Positions 29,601-40,892 of a stretch of DNA of 64,000 bases are shown piece after piece. The stretch lies in contig WBMV01000850.1 in assembly GCA_013396655.1 (NCBI GenBank), positions 1,010,110-1,074,109 on the forward strand, read 5' to 3'. Every line of letters starts with the position of its first letter. Positions within the stretch are counted from its first letter, which is position 1. The stretch is from Campylorhamphus procurvoides. Lineage: Eukaryota > Chordata > Aves > Passeriformes > Dendrocolaptidae. The translations under genes and the position numbers were made by a program. A model generated the notes under the pieces. That model did not search any database, was not told the origin of the DNA, and worked only from the letters and a program-made list of their open reading frames with translations.

Positions 29601-31701
29601 CCAAAGCAGCTTTGGTGAAAGACAGTTGGCATGGCTCCTGTGCCTGCCCTGGTGGTACCTGTGTCCAGAGCCTGAGGTGATGCACCTGCCAGCTGACATC
29701 CCCTCCCCTCCTGGGGGTGGCAGATGCTGTTGAAACCACAAAGAAGTCAAGGCTGGGCAGGGGGGGGAAAGTAGCCAAAAAGAAAGGACAGTGAACTAAG
29801 CAGGAAGCCAGCACTAAACCCACCTCACCCCCAGCAGTGCCCCTGCCTGCCCCAGCTATTGCAGAGCTTTGAATCAAAGTTCAACCCTCGGAGGACCAGA
29901 CTAGGATAGGAATGTATTCCGACTACAGGCAACAGCACTGAAAAACGATGCCTTAATTCTCAGTACAATACAGCAAATCAATGCTGCTGGCATTGGAATC
30001 TGTTCATGTTACAAGAAATTCAAGTGATTTTGCAGAAATAACCCTGAGGCAACAGGTAAAGGGAGAGGGAAAAACCATTGGATTAAGAAACTATTTCAAT
30101 TAAGAAGTCACTGAAAAAAACTGAGAGCTGAGGTTTCACCAGAGTTTTTAGGGCCCTTTTTAAAGGTCCCTGCTGAGCCAAAAAGAAGTATTCTTCTCTT
30201 CCCCATTGCTTACAGCGAGGGGTCCTCAGCAGATGTGCATAGCAACACCACCTCACAAGGATTTTGTGGCTCACAGGAGGCACCAGTGCTGTGCTGATGT
30301 TCCCAGGCTGGTGGTGCCAGTTACTGAGCAGAAAAGTTGGCAGAACTGAGGTGAATTGGGACTCCCTGGAAGAGTTAACATTGTGTGTTGACACTGGTGT
30401 ACTGGCCCAATTCCAGTTTGCTTAATTATAACCCAGTGCTCTCCAGTCCCTGTGCTGCCAGCTGGGAGGACCATCTCCCTCTGCCCCGCTCCATAACCAT
30501 GGCATGGTGGCACCAGTCAGTCCTGGGGGGGCTGGGTTTTGCTGGGGGGTGAAGTGATGGCCATATGTCATCCCTGTACCCCCCAGAGATGATGTTAAGG
30601 CGTGTGCTTCCCCATGGGAGCTTGCACAAATGGCAGAACTGCATTGTTTATCCATGATAAGCCCAAGAGAGAGGGGAAGGCTCTGAGCAATGATGTTAAG
30701 AAGTGGCAATGTGAGGAGCCCAGATTCCAGTCAATGTCCAATGAACAGGCTGATGTTTTAGGAGCTGGCTTGGCAGTGAGGAGACAGTGAGGTGGCACTG
30801 AGAGTCCTCCCTTGACCATCAGAAGAGGGAAGTGACCTGGTAAAACTGTAAGAAATATATGTTCTTACCAGTGAGAAAAAGGGAGCAGAGGAGAGGCTGT
30901 TTCCTTTGTGTTTATCCTTTAGTCTCTCTAAAAACTTACAATGAGAGCACAGTACAGTTTGGTTTTTAACAAGGATAATTTGTATACCAAGAAAATAGCT
31001 GAGGTTTGATTTTCCTTTCAAGTCTCTATGATACAACAGCCAACATGTCTGTTCAGCAGCAGAAGGGGACCTTGCAGGTAGTTTTATTCTACATTGGTGA
31101 ACATAGTTATTCTTTTTCAAAAGGCATATATATTTTTGCCTTAGCTTTCTGCATGCGTTTTCACTTTCTCATAGGTCAAAGTAACATATTTAACGCAAAA
31201 TGCTGTGAGAGCACCCCTGGAGCTGCAGTGCAGATCTGTCACTGCCCCCTCTCCCCAGGAGCTGGGCCTGCTCCTCACCCCATCAGTCAGGAACATGCCC
31301 CTGTGCGAACAGCCTGACATCCCTTCAGATGAATATGAAGGAAAGATAAGACCTGAGCTGGCGTTCAAAATTCAGCAAGAACAATTTCTTTTAAAAATTA
31401 ATTACTGCTGACATCTAATACAATTGCGGCATGCAGGCAGACACCAGCAATTAATTAATCGGCAGTTTTCAAAAGAGAGGGTATTGATTTGTTGTTCCTC
31501 ATAAACCTGGAATATTAGATTGAGGATGAGACAATTACATAAAGCAGGGGAAGGAAATTGGCTTTCATGAGTAAGACAAATGGAAAGGAGTCCACATGTC
31601 CCTGGTTTTCTTACAGGACACCTGAATTTCCATCAGGATCTTGCACCAGAAAGGCACATGCAAAACACTTCACTTAATCTTCTGGAAAATTAAGTCTCTC
31701 C
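26648..31701. other. intergenic, no gene seen
   Basis: GC-richer blocks (26650-26960, 29600-29850, 30420-30620) alternate with AT-rich DNA. G-runs at 29760-29767 (G8) and 30525-30549 (G7, G3, G6) can form a G-quadruplex motif. A MEF2-like CTATTTTTAA lies at 28824-28833 and an AP-1 TGACTCA at 28705-28711. AT-rich DNA at 31390-31470 holds several TTAATTA sequences around a GCATGCAGGCAGAC core. I see no exon that I can support. Confidence 0.55.
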
Positions 31702-31715
31702 AATAAATAAATAAA
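31702..31715. repeat. (AATA)n microsatellite
   Basis: About three and a half AATA units in a row, then a separate ATAAAT nearby. Short. Confidence 0.75.
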
Positions 31716-32421
31716 TGCATCAATAAATTGAACAAGCCATGGTGGTGGAACCGACTAAAGAAAGCCATCTTTACACATACTCATTTTAGATAGGTGGTCT
31801 GTGTCTCTCCTACAGAGGATGATGTGATACCTGAGAAGCACCCACAGAGACCCTGGGGGAACTCACTATCCTGTCCCCTGCTCCACTGCCAGCACAGGGC
31901 CACAGTGTCACTTCTGCCACTTGGAGCTGGCAGCAGCACCACTGCCACTTGTGGAGCAGGACCTGGCTGTGGCACTCAGGGAATATTGCCCAGCAGCCCA
32001 CTCCTCCAGTGGAAAGTGTCAGTTCTCAGCTCCAGAGCATCTTCTGCAAGCAGTTCTGTGAAGTTTAGTCCTGTTTCCCTGCAAGCCTCCTTCCCTTCCA
32101 GGCACTCATGGCACCTGGATCCTGAGCGGCATGGCCAAGGCATCCTACTATCAATCACACTCTGTTTTTTTCCTGGAGCAGAATTGTGTCTTTTTAATTA
32201 TCTGCCCTGTGTGTGCCTCCAATCCATTGCTTTGTCACAGCTCTCTCTTTCTGTCTCACTCCATGCATGTTATTTACCACCTCCCCTCCCCATTGTCTTT
32301 CCCATGAGATGGAAGCTCACATTTTAGACATTATTTGGAGGTTTGACTGGCACAATTTCACTGATTCAAGAGGGGAAATCAACAGAAAGATGCTGCTCTC
32401 CCTGCCAGCCTCTGCACCACA
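31716..32421. other. intergenic, GC-richer, no gene seen
   Basis: A GC-richer stretch with an open + strand frame of about 177 codons from 31794. The translation is rich in Ser, Leu, Cys and Pro with no domain, and I consider it chance. No named repeat was seen. Confidence 0.55.
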
Positions 32422-32530
32422 GCCCCAAAGGAGGGTGGCAGGGCCCGTGCTGTGAGCAGGGACATCACAGCTGCCCCAAAGGAGGGTGGCAAGACCCTTG
32501 TTGTGAGCAGGGGCATCACAGCTGCCCCAG
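32422..32530. repeat. 51-bp minisatellite, two copies plus a fragment
   Basis: Units at 32422-32472 and 32473-32523 each begin GCCCCAAAGGAGGGTGGCA and end CATCACAGCT. They differ at only a few positions, and a third copy starts at 32524 (GCCCCAG) before the match is lost. Because 51 is divisible by three, open frames read through it on both strands and give repeated peptides. That is a by-product of the repeat rather than evidence of coding. Confidence 0.9.
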
Positions 32531-34027
32531 GCATCCTCTGCCCCTGCCCTGCCTGCACCAGTAGACAGTCCCACAGTTGCCTTGGCTGCCCATCCTCTGC
32601 CCCAACCATCCCACTGCAGAGAGCACAGAGGTCTCCCATGGCAGAGAATGTGACTGAGCAGTGAATATTAACTGGTTACACAGCATCTGATGACAACAAG
32701 GCCATGCACAGAAATCCTGGTGAAAAACAAACAGTGAGATCTCACTCAGGCAGTTTCCATGGATGCAGCTGCTGCTGGAGTGGCCTAAAAAAATAAATCA
32801 GTCTTTGGTCCAGAATTTCACATTCTCTTTCTCCCTGCAACCACATGCATGGGGTTTGAAGCTGTTGATCCCCATTTCTGTTCCAGCCACACGTCCCCAG
32901 AGACTGGGAGCGTGCCACCTCCTGATTTACACGGCAGGCCAGGGAACAGGGACGTGACCACCTTGCCTGTTCAGCGTTCAGCATGCTGACAAACAACCCA
33001 ATACTACAGTACCAAGGAACTAAAACCTGCCTCGGAAAGCCAAGGTTTCATTAGCAGAAGGTGTTTACTTGCTGCCCAGCCCAGGCCCCCACCAGCTGCA
33101 ATAGGTTTGGCTGGAGAGGGTGCTCAGACCTGGGTGCTGCTGCCTTGCTGTGCTCTCTGGGTGTGAGAGGGACATTCAGACTCATAACGATACAAGATTT
33201 TGGCCTGAGTTCCTGAGAAAATGATTCTCCTTTAACTGTGCTGGCCAGAAGGTCACCTTACACCTGCTCATCCTCACCCTCCATCACAAATCCCTTTTCT
33301 TTATCCTGTTGCCCACTTTCCAAGGAATTTGGCCAGAACTCCAGGACTTCTGAGCTACCCAAGTAATGAGAAGTTTCACCCCAAATACGTCTGTGGGTTG
33401 CAGAGTTGACCAGCTGTTTGGGCCAGAGGAAATCTTTCCCCCCAGTGCTGCTGCTCACAGAGGTGCATTCTCCAGCAGCACAGATCTCTTCCTAAGGGTT
33501 ACTCTGGGCTCACTTTGCAGGCAGCAGAGGGGCAGCTCCACCGAGCCCAGCACAGGGGTAAGTCAGTGTTGAGGTGCTGCAGCTGCAGGATGGAGTGAGA
33601 GAGACACAAAGCACGTGGGGCAGAGCTGGACTACCCAGCAGGGCTGAGCCAGGGAGTCCCAGCAGCCTTCCCAGTCCCCTGAGATGTTCCAGTCCTTAGG
33701 AATCACTAGGAGGATGCTCCCTGCCGTATGAACAGCTTGATTGCATCAGTAACCCACTGTTCCAGAAACACCCTGCTGGGCAGCGTGGAGCCAGATCAGC
33801 GTAATTAAAGAGCATCTGAGCACTCTCAGGCTCAGCATGGCTGATCTCATCATTTGCTTAGGAATTTGTATCTTCCAAAGCCAGGAATTCATTTGACTTA
33901 GAGGGTTTCCCTGCCACTGAGGCAAATTTCAAAGTGAAATGTTGTTTTCAGAAGTGACTGATGCAGTTTTGAAGCGGGAAAGGAGGATTGTGACAGACAT
34001 GATTCCCAGTAAAAAGTCTCCACACCC
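32531..34027. other. intergenic, no gene seen
   Basis: Single-copy sequence of mixed composition. No exon, RNA gene or named repeat was recognised. Confidence 0.6.
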
Positions 34028-34212
34028 ACTCAAGGACATCACCCAGGGTAGGCTGCCCAGGACCACCACCAGCCAGGCTTGGATATCTGCAAGGACATAA
34101 GTCACCCAGCCTCCCTGGACAGCCCATCCCAGGCTCTCATCACCCTCACAGCAAAGAAAGTTTTTCTGCTGTTAAATGTCATGTTCTGCATTTGCACCCG
34201 TTTGTAGCCATT
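34028..34212 (-). mobile_element. CR1 LINE fragment (3' region, reverse orientation)
   Basis: The diverged copy reads CACCCAGCCTCCCTGGACAG, then CCCATCCCAGGCTCTCATCA and CCCTCACAGCAAAGAAAGTT. These parallel the reverse-complemented CR1 phrases ACCTCCCTGGGCAGCCTGTTCC and CACCCTCACAGTAAAGAAGTTT. The GACATC...GCTGCCCAG...CTTGGATATCTGCAAGGA part fits the neighbouring CR1 segment as well. There is no 3' terminal octamer repeat, so both ends are lost. CR1 is the dominant LINE of birds and other reptiles, which supports the host assignment. The fragment has no coding capacity. Confidence 0.75.
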
Positions 34213-35892
34213 CCAGCCACAAACTGGAAGATAAATCTAGGAGTGCTTGATGCGCTTAGACTGCGATGCGCAGACAGTGGCTCTGCCCGCAGGACTTGCT
34301 GTAAAGAAGCAATCCAGTCACCAGGAGTGCTTGTTTTCATGTCACCTGCAGGGAGAACCACTCTCCATCTACCCCAAATAAGCCCTGCTTCAGAAAACAT
34401 GCTGTGAGTGAAGCTCACGGGCAGAAAAAAAGCACTTTCCTTTGATTGCATGTGTGGGAGCCCTTTGTGTCTCCCAGGAAAGGGAACAGGCTCTTTGCAA
34501 TGAGGAGCACCTTTGCTTTAGGCCTGGCATTCTTTGTGCACCTTCTCTGCCAGATGAGGAGCTGGCAGTGCCCCCCAGTGCTGCACAGCCCTCTCCCTGC
34601 ATCCCCTGGGGTCATTGTGCCTCCATGGGGGCCACACATCCACCCAGCCCGGCAGCAGCGAGGAGTGGGAATGGCACTTTTGGAACTCAGCCTGTGTGCT
34701 CTCATCTGCTAAAGTTGTTCCTAGATCTCCTCCTCCAAAATTCAAATATTATTTAGGAATCAGTCTCCTCCTTTCATAAAGGCCAGCAGAAGGCTCCAGC
34801 AAACACCTGCAAAATGAGGATGGGATATAAATTGATCCTAATGTTTCTTAAGAGAGGTGAGTTTCATTTAGGTACAGTTCTGGGTTTCTTCTATGGTCAG
34901 AGCAAACACACATACAGAGCACTTGCCCCAATCAGTCTTACCTCAGTTTTTGATATTCTTCATTTTTCTACACACAAATAATACTTAGAGAATTTTCTTC
35001 AATTAAATCTTGCACAGCAAAAACAGGGTTTCCAGTAAATACAACTCCAGGGAAGCCAACTGACCTAATTTCACACCCTAAGTCAGGCATGTATTTAAAT
35101 ACCCTATAGGACTATAACTTCAGTTACTGTATTATGCCTTTTTCCATAATTAACAAATTGAGAAAGAAAAAAGCCAGTGAGGAAGCAGGACAACACCTGC
35201 CTGGCTCTTTTTGCTCCATATTGCTGTCACCCAGCAGAGATACCTGAGCTCCAACAGACCCTCACACACCGTGACAAGGCAATTTCTCCCAGGCTGCTTT
35301 GTCACCATTACATTCACATCTTATTGACTGTAGGGAATCTAACGTGAAAATAATTCCTTGTTTCCCTTAAGAGAGCAATATAATGAGAAAATACCAGGCT
35401 CTGCGTGCAACAGCAAGTTTTAGCAAAGGTTTTAAGGGACAGTTTTGGTGCGTGTTTCTTCTGAGCACGGTGTGCTGAGGCAGATGCTCCCCAAAGTGGC
35501 CACACACTGCTGTGCCAGTCCTGGCTCACCTGGGGCACAGACACTGCCAGCCCTGGCATCAGCCCCTGGTTCTGCCCTGGCACGTCCAGGGGATGCAGCA
35601 CCTGCCAGATGCCAAGGGGACCAGCACAGCTCCACCCGGAAATTGGGGAGGAAGGAGGAAAGGGGAGAGAAACTGGCCAGTTTCAGCACACTCTTACTGG
35701 TTCTTATTACATGCTCAAATATGTTTCAGAAGTGCAGTAAGTCATGGAGAGAAAGTGGAGGCGCAGTGGAGTGAGGGAGAAGGTGGAGAGGGGTGAGGAG
35801 GATTCTCTGCAGCATCCACTACAGTCCAATGAACTGGCCCAGGGATTCCAGTTCCCTCAGTTCCCAACCACACCAGCTGCTTCCAGCACAGC
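34213..35892. other. intergenic, no gene seen
   Basis: GC-richer around 34450-34700 and 35480-35680. ORFs of about 90-110 codons on both strands have no domain. A possible CTCF-like core (CCAGCAGAAGGC) lies near 34781-34792, a weak match. Confidence 0.55.
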
Positions 35893-35913
35893 CCCAGCAC
35901 CATGGCCAGCACT
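35893..35913 (+). promoter_or_regulatory. RE1/NRSE-like site (REST binding)
   Basis: The sequence CCCAGCACCATGGCCAGCAC matches the RE1 consensus NTYAGMRCCNNRGMSAG at every constrained position except the second, where C replaces T. RE1 sites recruit REST, which represses neuronal genes outside neurons. WSCD1, 33 kb upstream, is the only gene in the window. Binding is inferred from the motif only. Confidence 0.35.
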
Positions 35914-37271
35914 GGCCCTTCCCTCCCCACGCACAGACACTCGCCAGGGCCAGCCTATGAAGCATCTCACTAATTCTCAGTGTCTTACACACCAGTGTTT
36001 GGAGACAAAAGGCTCCCCAGTGACTGCGCAGGCTTCCCAAGGAAGGGTCAGGTTAGGGAGTGCTCGAGCATGGGACCAGTGATTAAAATGATTATCGTGG
36101 TTTGTTCTTTTGGAGGTTCCTCTATGCAGGCAGCCAGAGCTGGTAGGTCCCCTCAGCAGGGAGAGGAATTGCCTTCCAAAACATGATTCCTGTCTCCCCC
36201 AGTCCCAACCACAACAGCAAATCCTGCCGCTCTGGGCTGTGTTTCTTTTTCACCATCTCCCTCTTGTTGTATTGCATTTTTCCCTTGCTATTTAGCACTT
36301 GAGAAACAAAACTGATTAGAGATGTCTCACTGGAGACTTTGGTTTCAGGGAGTGGAAGGAAGCAGCACTAAAAGCATACTGAATATTCATTCAAGGATGA
36401 AATCCTAATTCTCCTTAGCAGTTCGTCGGCAGCAGCACATTTCAAAGTGAGATTTCAACATCAAGGTGAATATTCATTACACTGCAGTTGGCTCTTTCCT
36501 CAGCAGATCTCATTTCTACCTTGCAGTTCTGCAAATTCTCATGCACAACTAAACTTACCACCAGGGCTGAACAGAAAAATAACAGTAAGATTTATATGTG
36601 CAGGGTGTGCAACAAACACTAAAGATTCATAAAATACAAAGTTCACAGCAGTTTAGTAAATAACAACAGCAACCACCAGCTCCCTCGAGGCTCTCCAGGG
36701 CATCTTGATGTCAACTGGAGCCTGACAAGGATGACGAGGACAGGAGGAAGAGCACTTTATCTTTGTTAACTGTACAGCACTTACACAATGGCAGGACTGG
36801 GCTCTTTGCTGAGCTCTCCAAACACTTCTTTTCTAAAGAAGGGTTTCTTCACACTCTGTACTCAAAACTATTCTCAGTTCTTCAGAAACAATGTCCAGTT
36901 CACTGCTATCAGACACCAATAGCAACATACGTATGCAAAGAAAATAAGAGTCAGTTTTTATGGAGAAGGTGCCTTAGGGATTTCATTCAAAATTATTGTC
37001 TTCAATTTTATTAAAATCAATATGAGATTTTATTACAGTATAAATTAAATGAGAGGCTATTTGCTCCTCAGATACCAGAAGCAATAGTATGAACATTGCT
37101 TCAAGCAATGATATTCATCCAGATGTCTTAGCTAATGTTATCCATGCACAAGTGTGGAGTTTAATTTCTTTTTCTCTCTTATTTTTTTCATCCCTTAAAC
37201 ATCAGGCACAGTTCATGAAACGTGACTAAGGCTTACAGATGATACTCAGATATTTTTAAAGGCTCAGGGAG
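35914..37271. other. intergenic, no gene seen
   Basis: Mostly AT-rich with no exon, RNA gene or named repeat that I recognise. Confidence 0.6.
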
Positions 37272-37455
37272 CTCAGAAAGGACCTGAACAAATTATTAAG
37301 GTCTGTGGCAAATGCTCTACAGCGAGTGATTAAAGAGCTCAATCTGTTTAGTTTATTAAAAAGAAGGCGAAAGGTGGCTTGATTACAGGGTATTAATCCG
37401 TTCACAGGGAGAAAGTACATGGAACTAAATGGCTTTTAATCTAAAGGAGAAAACA
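37272..37455 (+). mobile_element. ancient CR1-family LINE relic (CR1-L3-like)
   Basis: Although diverged, this region keeps recognisable blocks of an old CR1 lineage in the forward direction: GATTAAAGAGCTCAATCTGT, TTAGTTTATTAAAAAGAAGG, GGCTTGATTACAGGGTATTA, GGGAGAAAGTACATGG and GGCTTTTAATCTA with AGGAGAAA. The part upstream (AATTATTAAGGTCTGTGGCA) also fits the segment that precedes these blocks. This lineage is best known from turtles and crocodilians and predates birds, so the copy is far older than the CR1 fragment at 34.0 kb. No ORF of the element survives. Confidence 0.7.
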
Positions 37456-40400
37456 GCCACAGTGCTCAGCAGCACATGCCAGCCTGGGAGGGGGATGCTG
37501 AGGGGTGACCCCCTGGCAGCACTGGCACCACTGTCAGGGACAAATCCTGCCCCAGACAGCGGGCACCAGCACGGGCACACAGCAGGCACCAGAGCACTGG
37601 GGTTGGACACTGCGTGTGGGTTTGGGAGCTGAAAGGAAGATTTGGGTTCAGGTGTTTCCAGGCAGCACCTGTGGCCTCCTAGAGCTGGGAAGCTCTAAAC
37701 TCACGTGTGGCTGCCAGTCTGGTAATAGCACTGCTTTGAAAGTGAAATTCCTGAAAACCAGAGTGAAGAGATGGAGAATTTGATGGAAATGCCAGGGTGT
37801 TGGTGGTGCTCCAGGAAAAACCTGAAATGCTGTATTACAGTAGATATAAGATAAACTCTCATAATAGCCAATATTCTGTCAAAGTTGATCTAATAATCAC
37901 TTAAACTGGACTTAAATGCTTGAAAGGTTAATGTGGCAACAACTCATTTCAGCAAATTGCCATATATCAGCAGACAAATCATTTAAATAAATATATACAC
38001 ACGCAGAAGAGGGTCAGCAGGCCCCGTAAATGCAGGTCATATCCTGAAATGCTGCCAGTTACTGTCACTTGGAAGGGAGAAATTTATGTCAGGCTGATTT
38101 GCATAGGAAGAAACTGGCCTTAAACACTAAAGACAGAGAAATCAAAGGCAAATGGCAGCCAATTACATGATCTTTAAAGTTCATCCCAACACACGATACA
38201 AAACTAAAGCACTCCCAGCCCTCCCAGACCTTACAGGCTCTGCAGAGGGAGCAGTGAGGTGGAAGGTTTTGTGCAAAGAAGATGCTGCATCGCCTGCTCT
38301 GACCACCCTGAGCTCACAGATTTGCTGCCCCTCACCCAAACCCACTCAGACAAAGGGTCCAGCTGCATGGGCAGCCCCCAGGAGCAGCAAAACAACTCCC
38401 ATCTCTGAATATCCTCAGAGTTTGTAAAGTCGAGATGTGCAACTGAGAGAAGCCAGGGCTTATTTCCTGAATGTGGGGGGAAAGAGCATAAATAGGGGTG
38501 TTCAGAGCTTCTTTTGGGGAGTTTTTTTGTTATTTTTTTTTGCTGGTGCTCTATTTCCCCCTACAGTCTCCTGTGCCACTGCTCCCTCCACCCTCCAGCA
38601 AGCCACAGGGTACCAGCCCCTTGCTGCTCTGCACTGCAACACCTGCTGAGTGTCAGGATGACAAAAATTGAATAGCAACACCCTTGGTCTTTTTCAACAT
38701 TGCAGGCTTTAAAGCAGTTCCTTTTCTACTTCAAACCAGACCTTTTAGTACCACTGGAAATGGGAGAGGAAAAGGATGAGCATTGAACAGTGATTTAAAA
38801 GCACAAGAATAAATATTAGGCGTGACATTCTTCAGAGCCTTTGGGGTCTTTGCACCTGCCTGTGCTCAGTCTTATTTTGGAGCTCACGATCCCTCTCCTG
38901 AGAACATCCTGCACGTTCACCCTATCCCAAAACAGATCCATCTCCTTCCAAATGGGATCTCTCCCTATTAGTGATGGAGAAAACCCTCAACAACTAGTTT
39001 AGAGTAATGGTTTCACCCTCAGATACCTGAGCTTTAATGAGCTGAGACTCACCCTTTGCACTGCAGACGATGCTTGTGTGGCTCTGCAACCCCTGGGTAG
39101 GCTCTGCTCTTCCTGTGGCTGTACATCATGAGACCCCAACACCCAACGGACCCCTCTAAACTCTCTCATCACCATCACAGCAATCAGTGTCACCAGGGCT
39201 CCAGAAAGGGCACAATAAATCACCACGATAACTGGCAGAAACTAGATACAGTGCATGCACTTGTGCTTTGTATATGCTGATGGAAGCTAAGGACTGACAT
39301 ATTTACTAGAGACAGGCCCAGCCCAGGCAGCAGCTGGGCCAAGTTCCCACACACAGATTTCTCATCATTCCTGTTTAAAACCTCACCACTTTGACAGACA
39401 CATTTCCAACTCGCCATGGTGTTGCTGCTGGTTCCACTACCACCATGAATATATCACTGCATGCCCTGAGGGGTTCCCAGACCTGCTGGTACCACCAGGA
39501 GAGCTCAGAAAAACATTGATCCATCTGAAAACAATCCTGCTTGGGCAACATTTATGCTCTGCAGATGCTACATCTTGCTTTTTCTTTAATTAGGGCATTT
39601 GCATGAAAACTGGATTCTACATCCTAAGTTTAACAGTTCTAGCTGAGGGTTTTTTTCCTCTCTTCTGAAATTGCCTTTGCTTTGGGGACATGATAATTTC
39701 TATCTTGCTAATTACGATGTCAAAACCAAAGGATTAGTTACTCCACTAGGAATATATGCAATGAGAGGTGATTACACTGCCTTCCCTTCTCTGTGCAAAA
39801 GCCACTGGCATAAGCCAGTAGCACGGAAGATACATGAACCAAACACTGGTTCATGCCCAGGGGTGCAGAATCAAGTGAAATTGGATGTGATTATGCTGCA
39901 TGTATGCCACTCAAGGGTGGGTTCTGCCCTCTCTGACCAGGTTCTACTCACTGTCAGAAATCTGGTGCTGCTGTTGCTCCCCCCCATGCTCCCCTCTCTG
40001 CTCTCCCATACTGAACAAAGCATCAGCACAGACTCTGTTCTTTTCCTTATCTCACTTCCTATTTTTAAATCACTGAGCCGAAAAACCTGTTTTTAATGAA
40101 AAGAGATGAGCTCTTTGTTAGAAATGTGACAAATAAGGTCTCCTGTATGAAAAAGAAAAATTCTGCGGGTTATTAGAAGTGACACGTCAACTACAAACTG
40201 GATTATGGGCACAGTGAAGTAATTATTTCTTAGAGAGATATCATTAAACTAGTACATAACACTTTTTAAAGCCCTGATAGATAATGAGCATGGGAAACTG
40301 ATGAACACAGGCTAGTGCCCAATTTAAGATGGAGCAGGACTCCCACAGAGGCACCAGAGATGCTGGGGAACCACCAAGCTCTGGGTGCTTGGCCCCTTGG

Positions 40401-40640
40401 GACACTTGCTGCCAGGACATCCACAACCAACCCCCAGGACACCAGTTCAGGCTCAAATGAGGAAAAACTGGTGGTGAAATTTGATCAGTAGAAATACAGG
40501 CCAGTGAAGATGGCAAAAAATAATGATGCACACCACAAAAAGCCAGAGTTTTTTACTGAGCCTGTTACTTCTGTGAGACTGGAATTTCTCCCAGAGAGTG
40601 ACAGAGAGGAGCTGTACAAATCATTTTTTGGCTCACGGCC
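37456..40640. other. intergenic, no gene seen
   Basis: AT-rich DNA with a GC-richer patch at 37480-37680. No convincing exon was found. Short T-runs lie near 38520-38540. Confidence 0.6.
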
Positions 40641-40892
40641 TGTGCTGGTTTTGGTGGGATGGAGTTAATTTTCTTCCTCGTAGTTGATACGGGGCTGTGT
40701 TTTGGATTTGTGCTGAAAACAACCCAGGGCTGCTTTTGTTATTGCTGAGCAGTGCTGACCTGTCGTGCTCCTCACCCCACCGTGAGGAGGCTGGGGGTGC
40801 ACAAGGAGTGGGGAGAGGACACAAAGGGATCCCTCAGGCCCAAGGGATATTCCAGGCCATAAAATGCCTGAGTGCCATGGTATGCTAAAAAG
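40641..40892 (+). mobile_element. avian endogenous retrovirus LTR fragment (5' part)
   Basis: The sequence starts TGTGCTGGTTTTGGTGGGAT, continues GGAGTTAATTTTCTTC, TGTTTTGGATTTGTGCTGAAAAC, TTTTGTTATTGCTGAGCAGTGCT and GAGGAGGCTGGGGGTGCACAAGGAG, and reaches AAGGGATATTCCA and CCATAAAATGCC. This order matches the 5' half of a common bird LTR family that I believe is of ERVL type, though I am unsure of the family name. The expected 3' half (TATA region, poly(A) region, CA end) is missing, and no retroviral coding sequence lies next to it. It is therefore a truncated solo-LTR remnant. Small deletions and substitutions show that it is old. Confidence 0.7.

Noticed and set aside
31012..31034. CR1 3'-end-like TTCAAGTCTCTATGATAC
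   Set aside because: The match is about 12 bases, and there is no recognisable CR1 body upstream.
31794..32327. 177-codon open frame on the + strand
   Set aside because: It is a Ser/Leu/Cys/Pro-rich chance frame in GC-richer DNA with no motif and no splice partner.
40641..40892. Intact endogenous retrovirus
   Set aside because: Only part of one LTR is present. No viral coding sequence or second LTR is seen in the flanking DNA.
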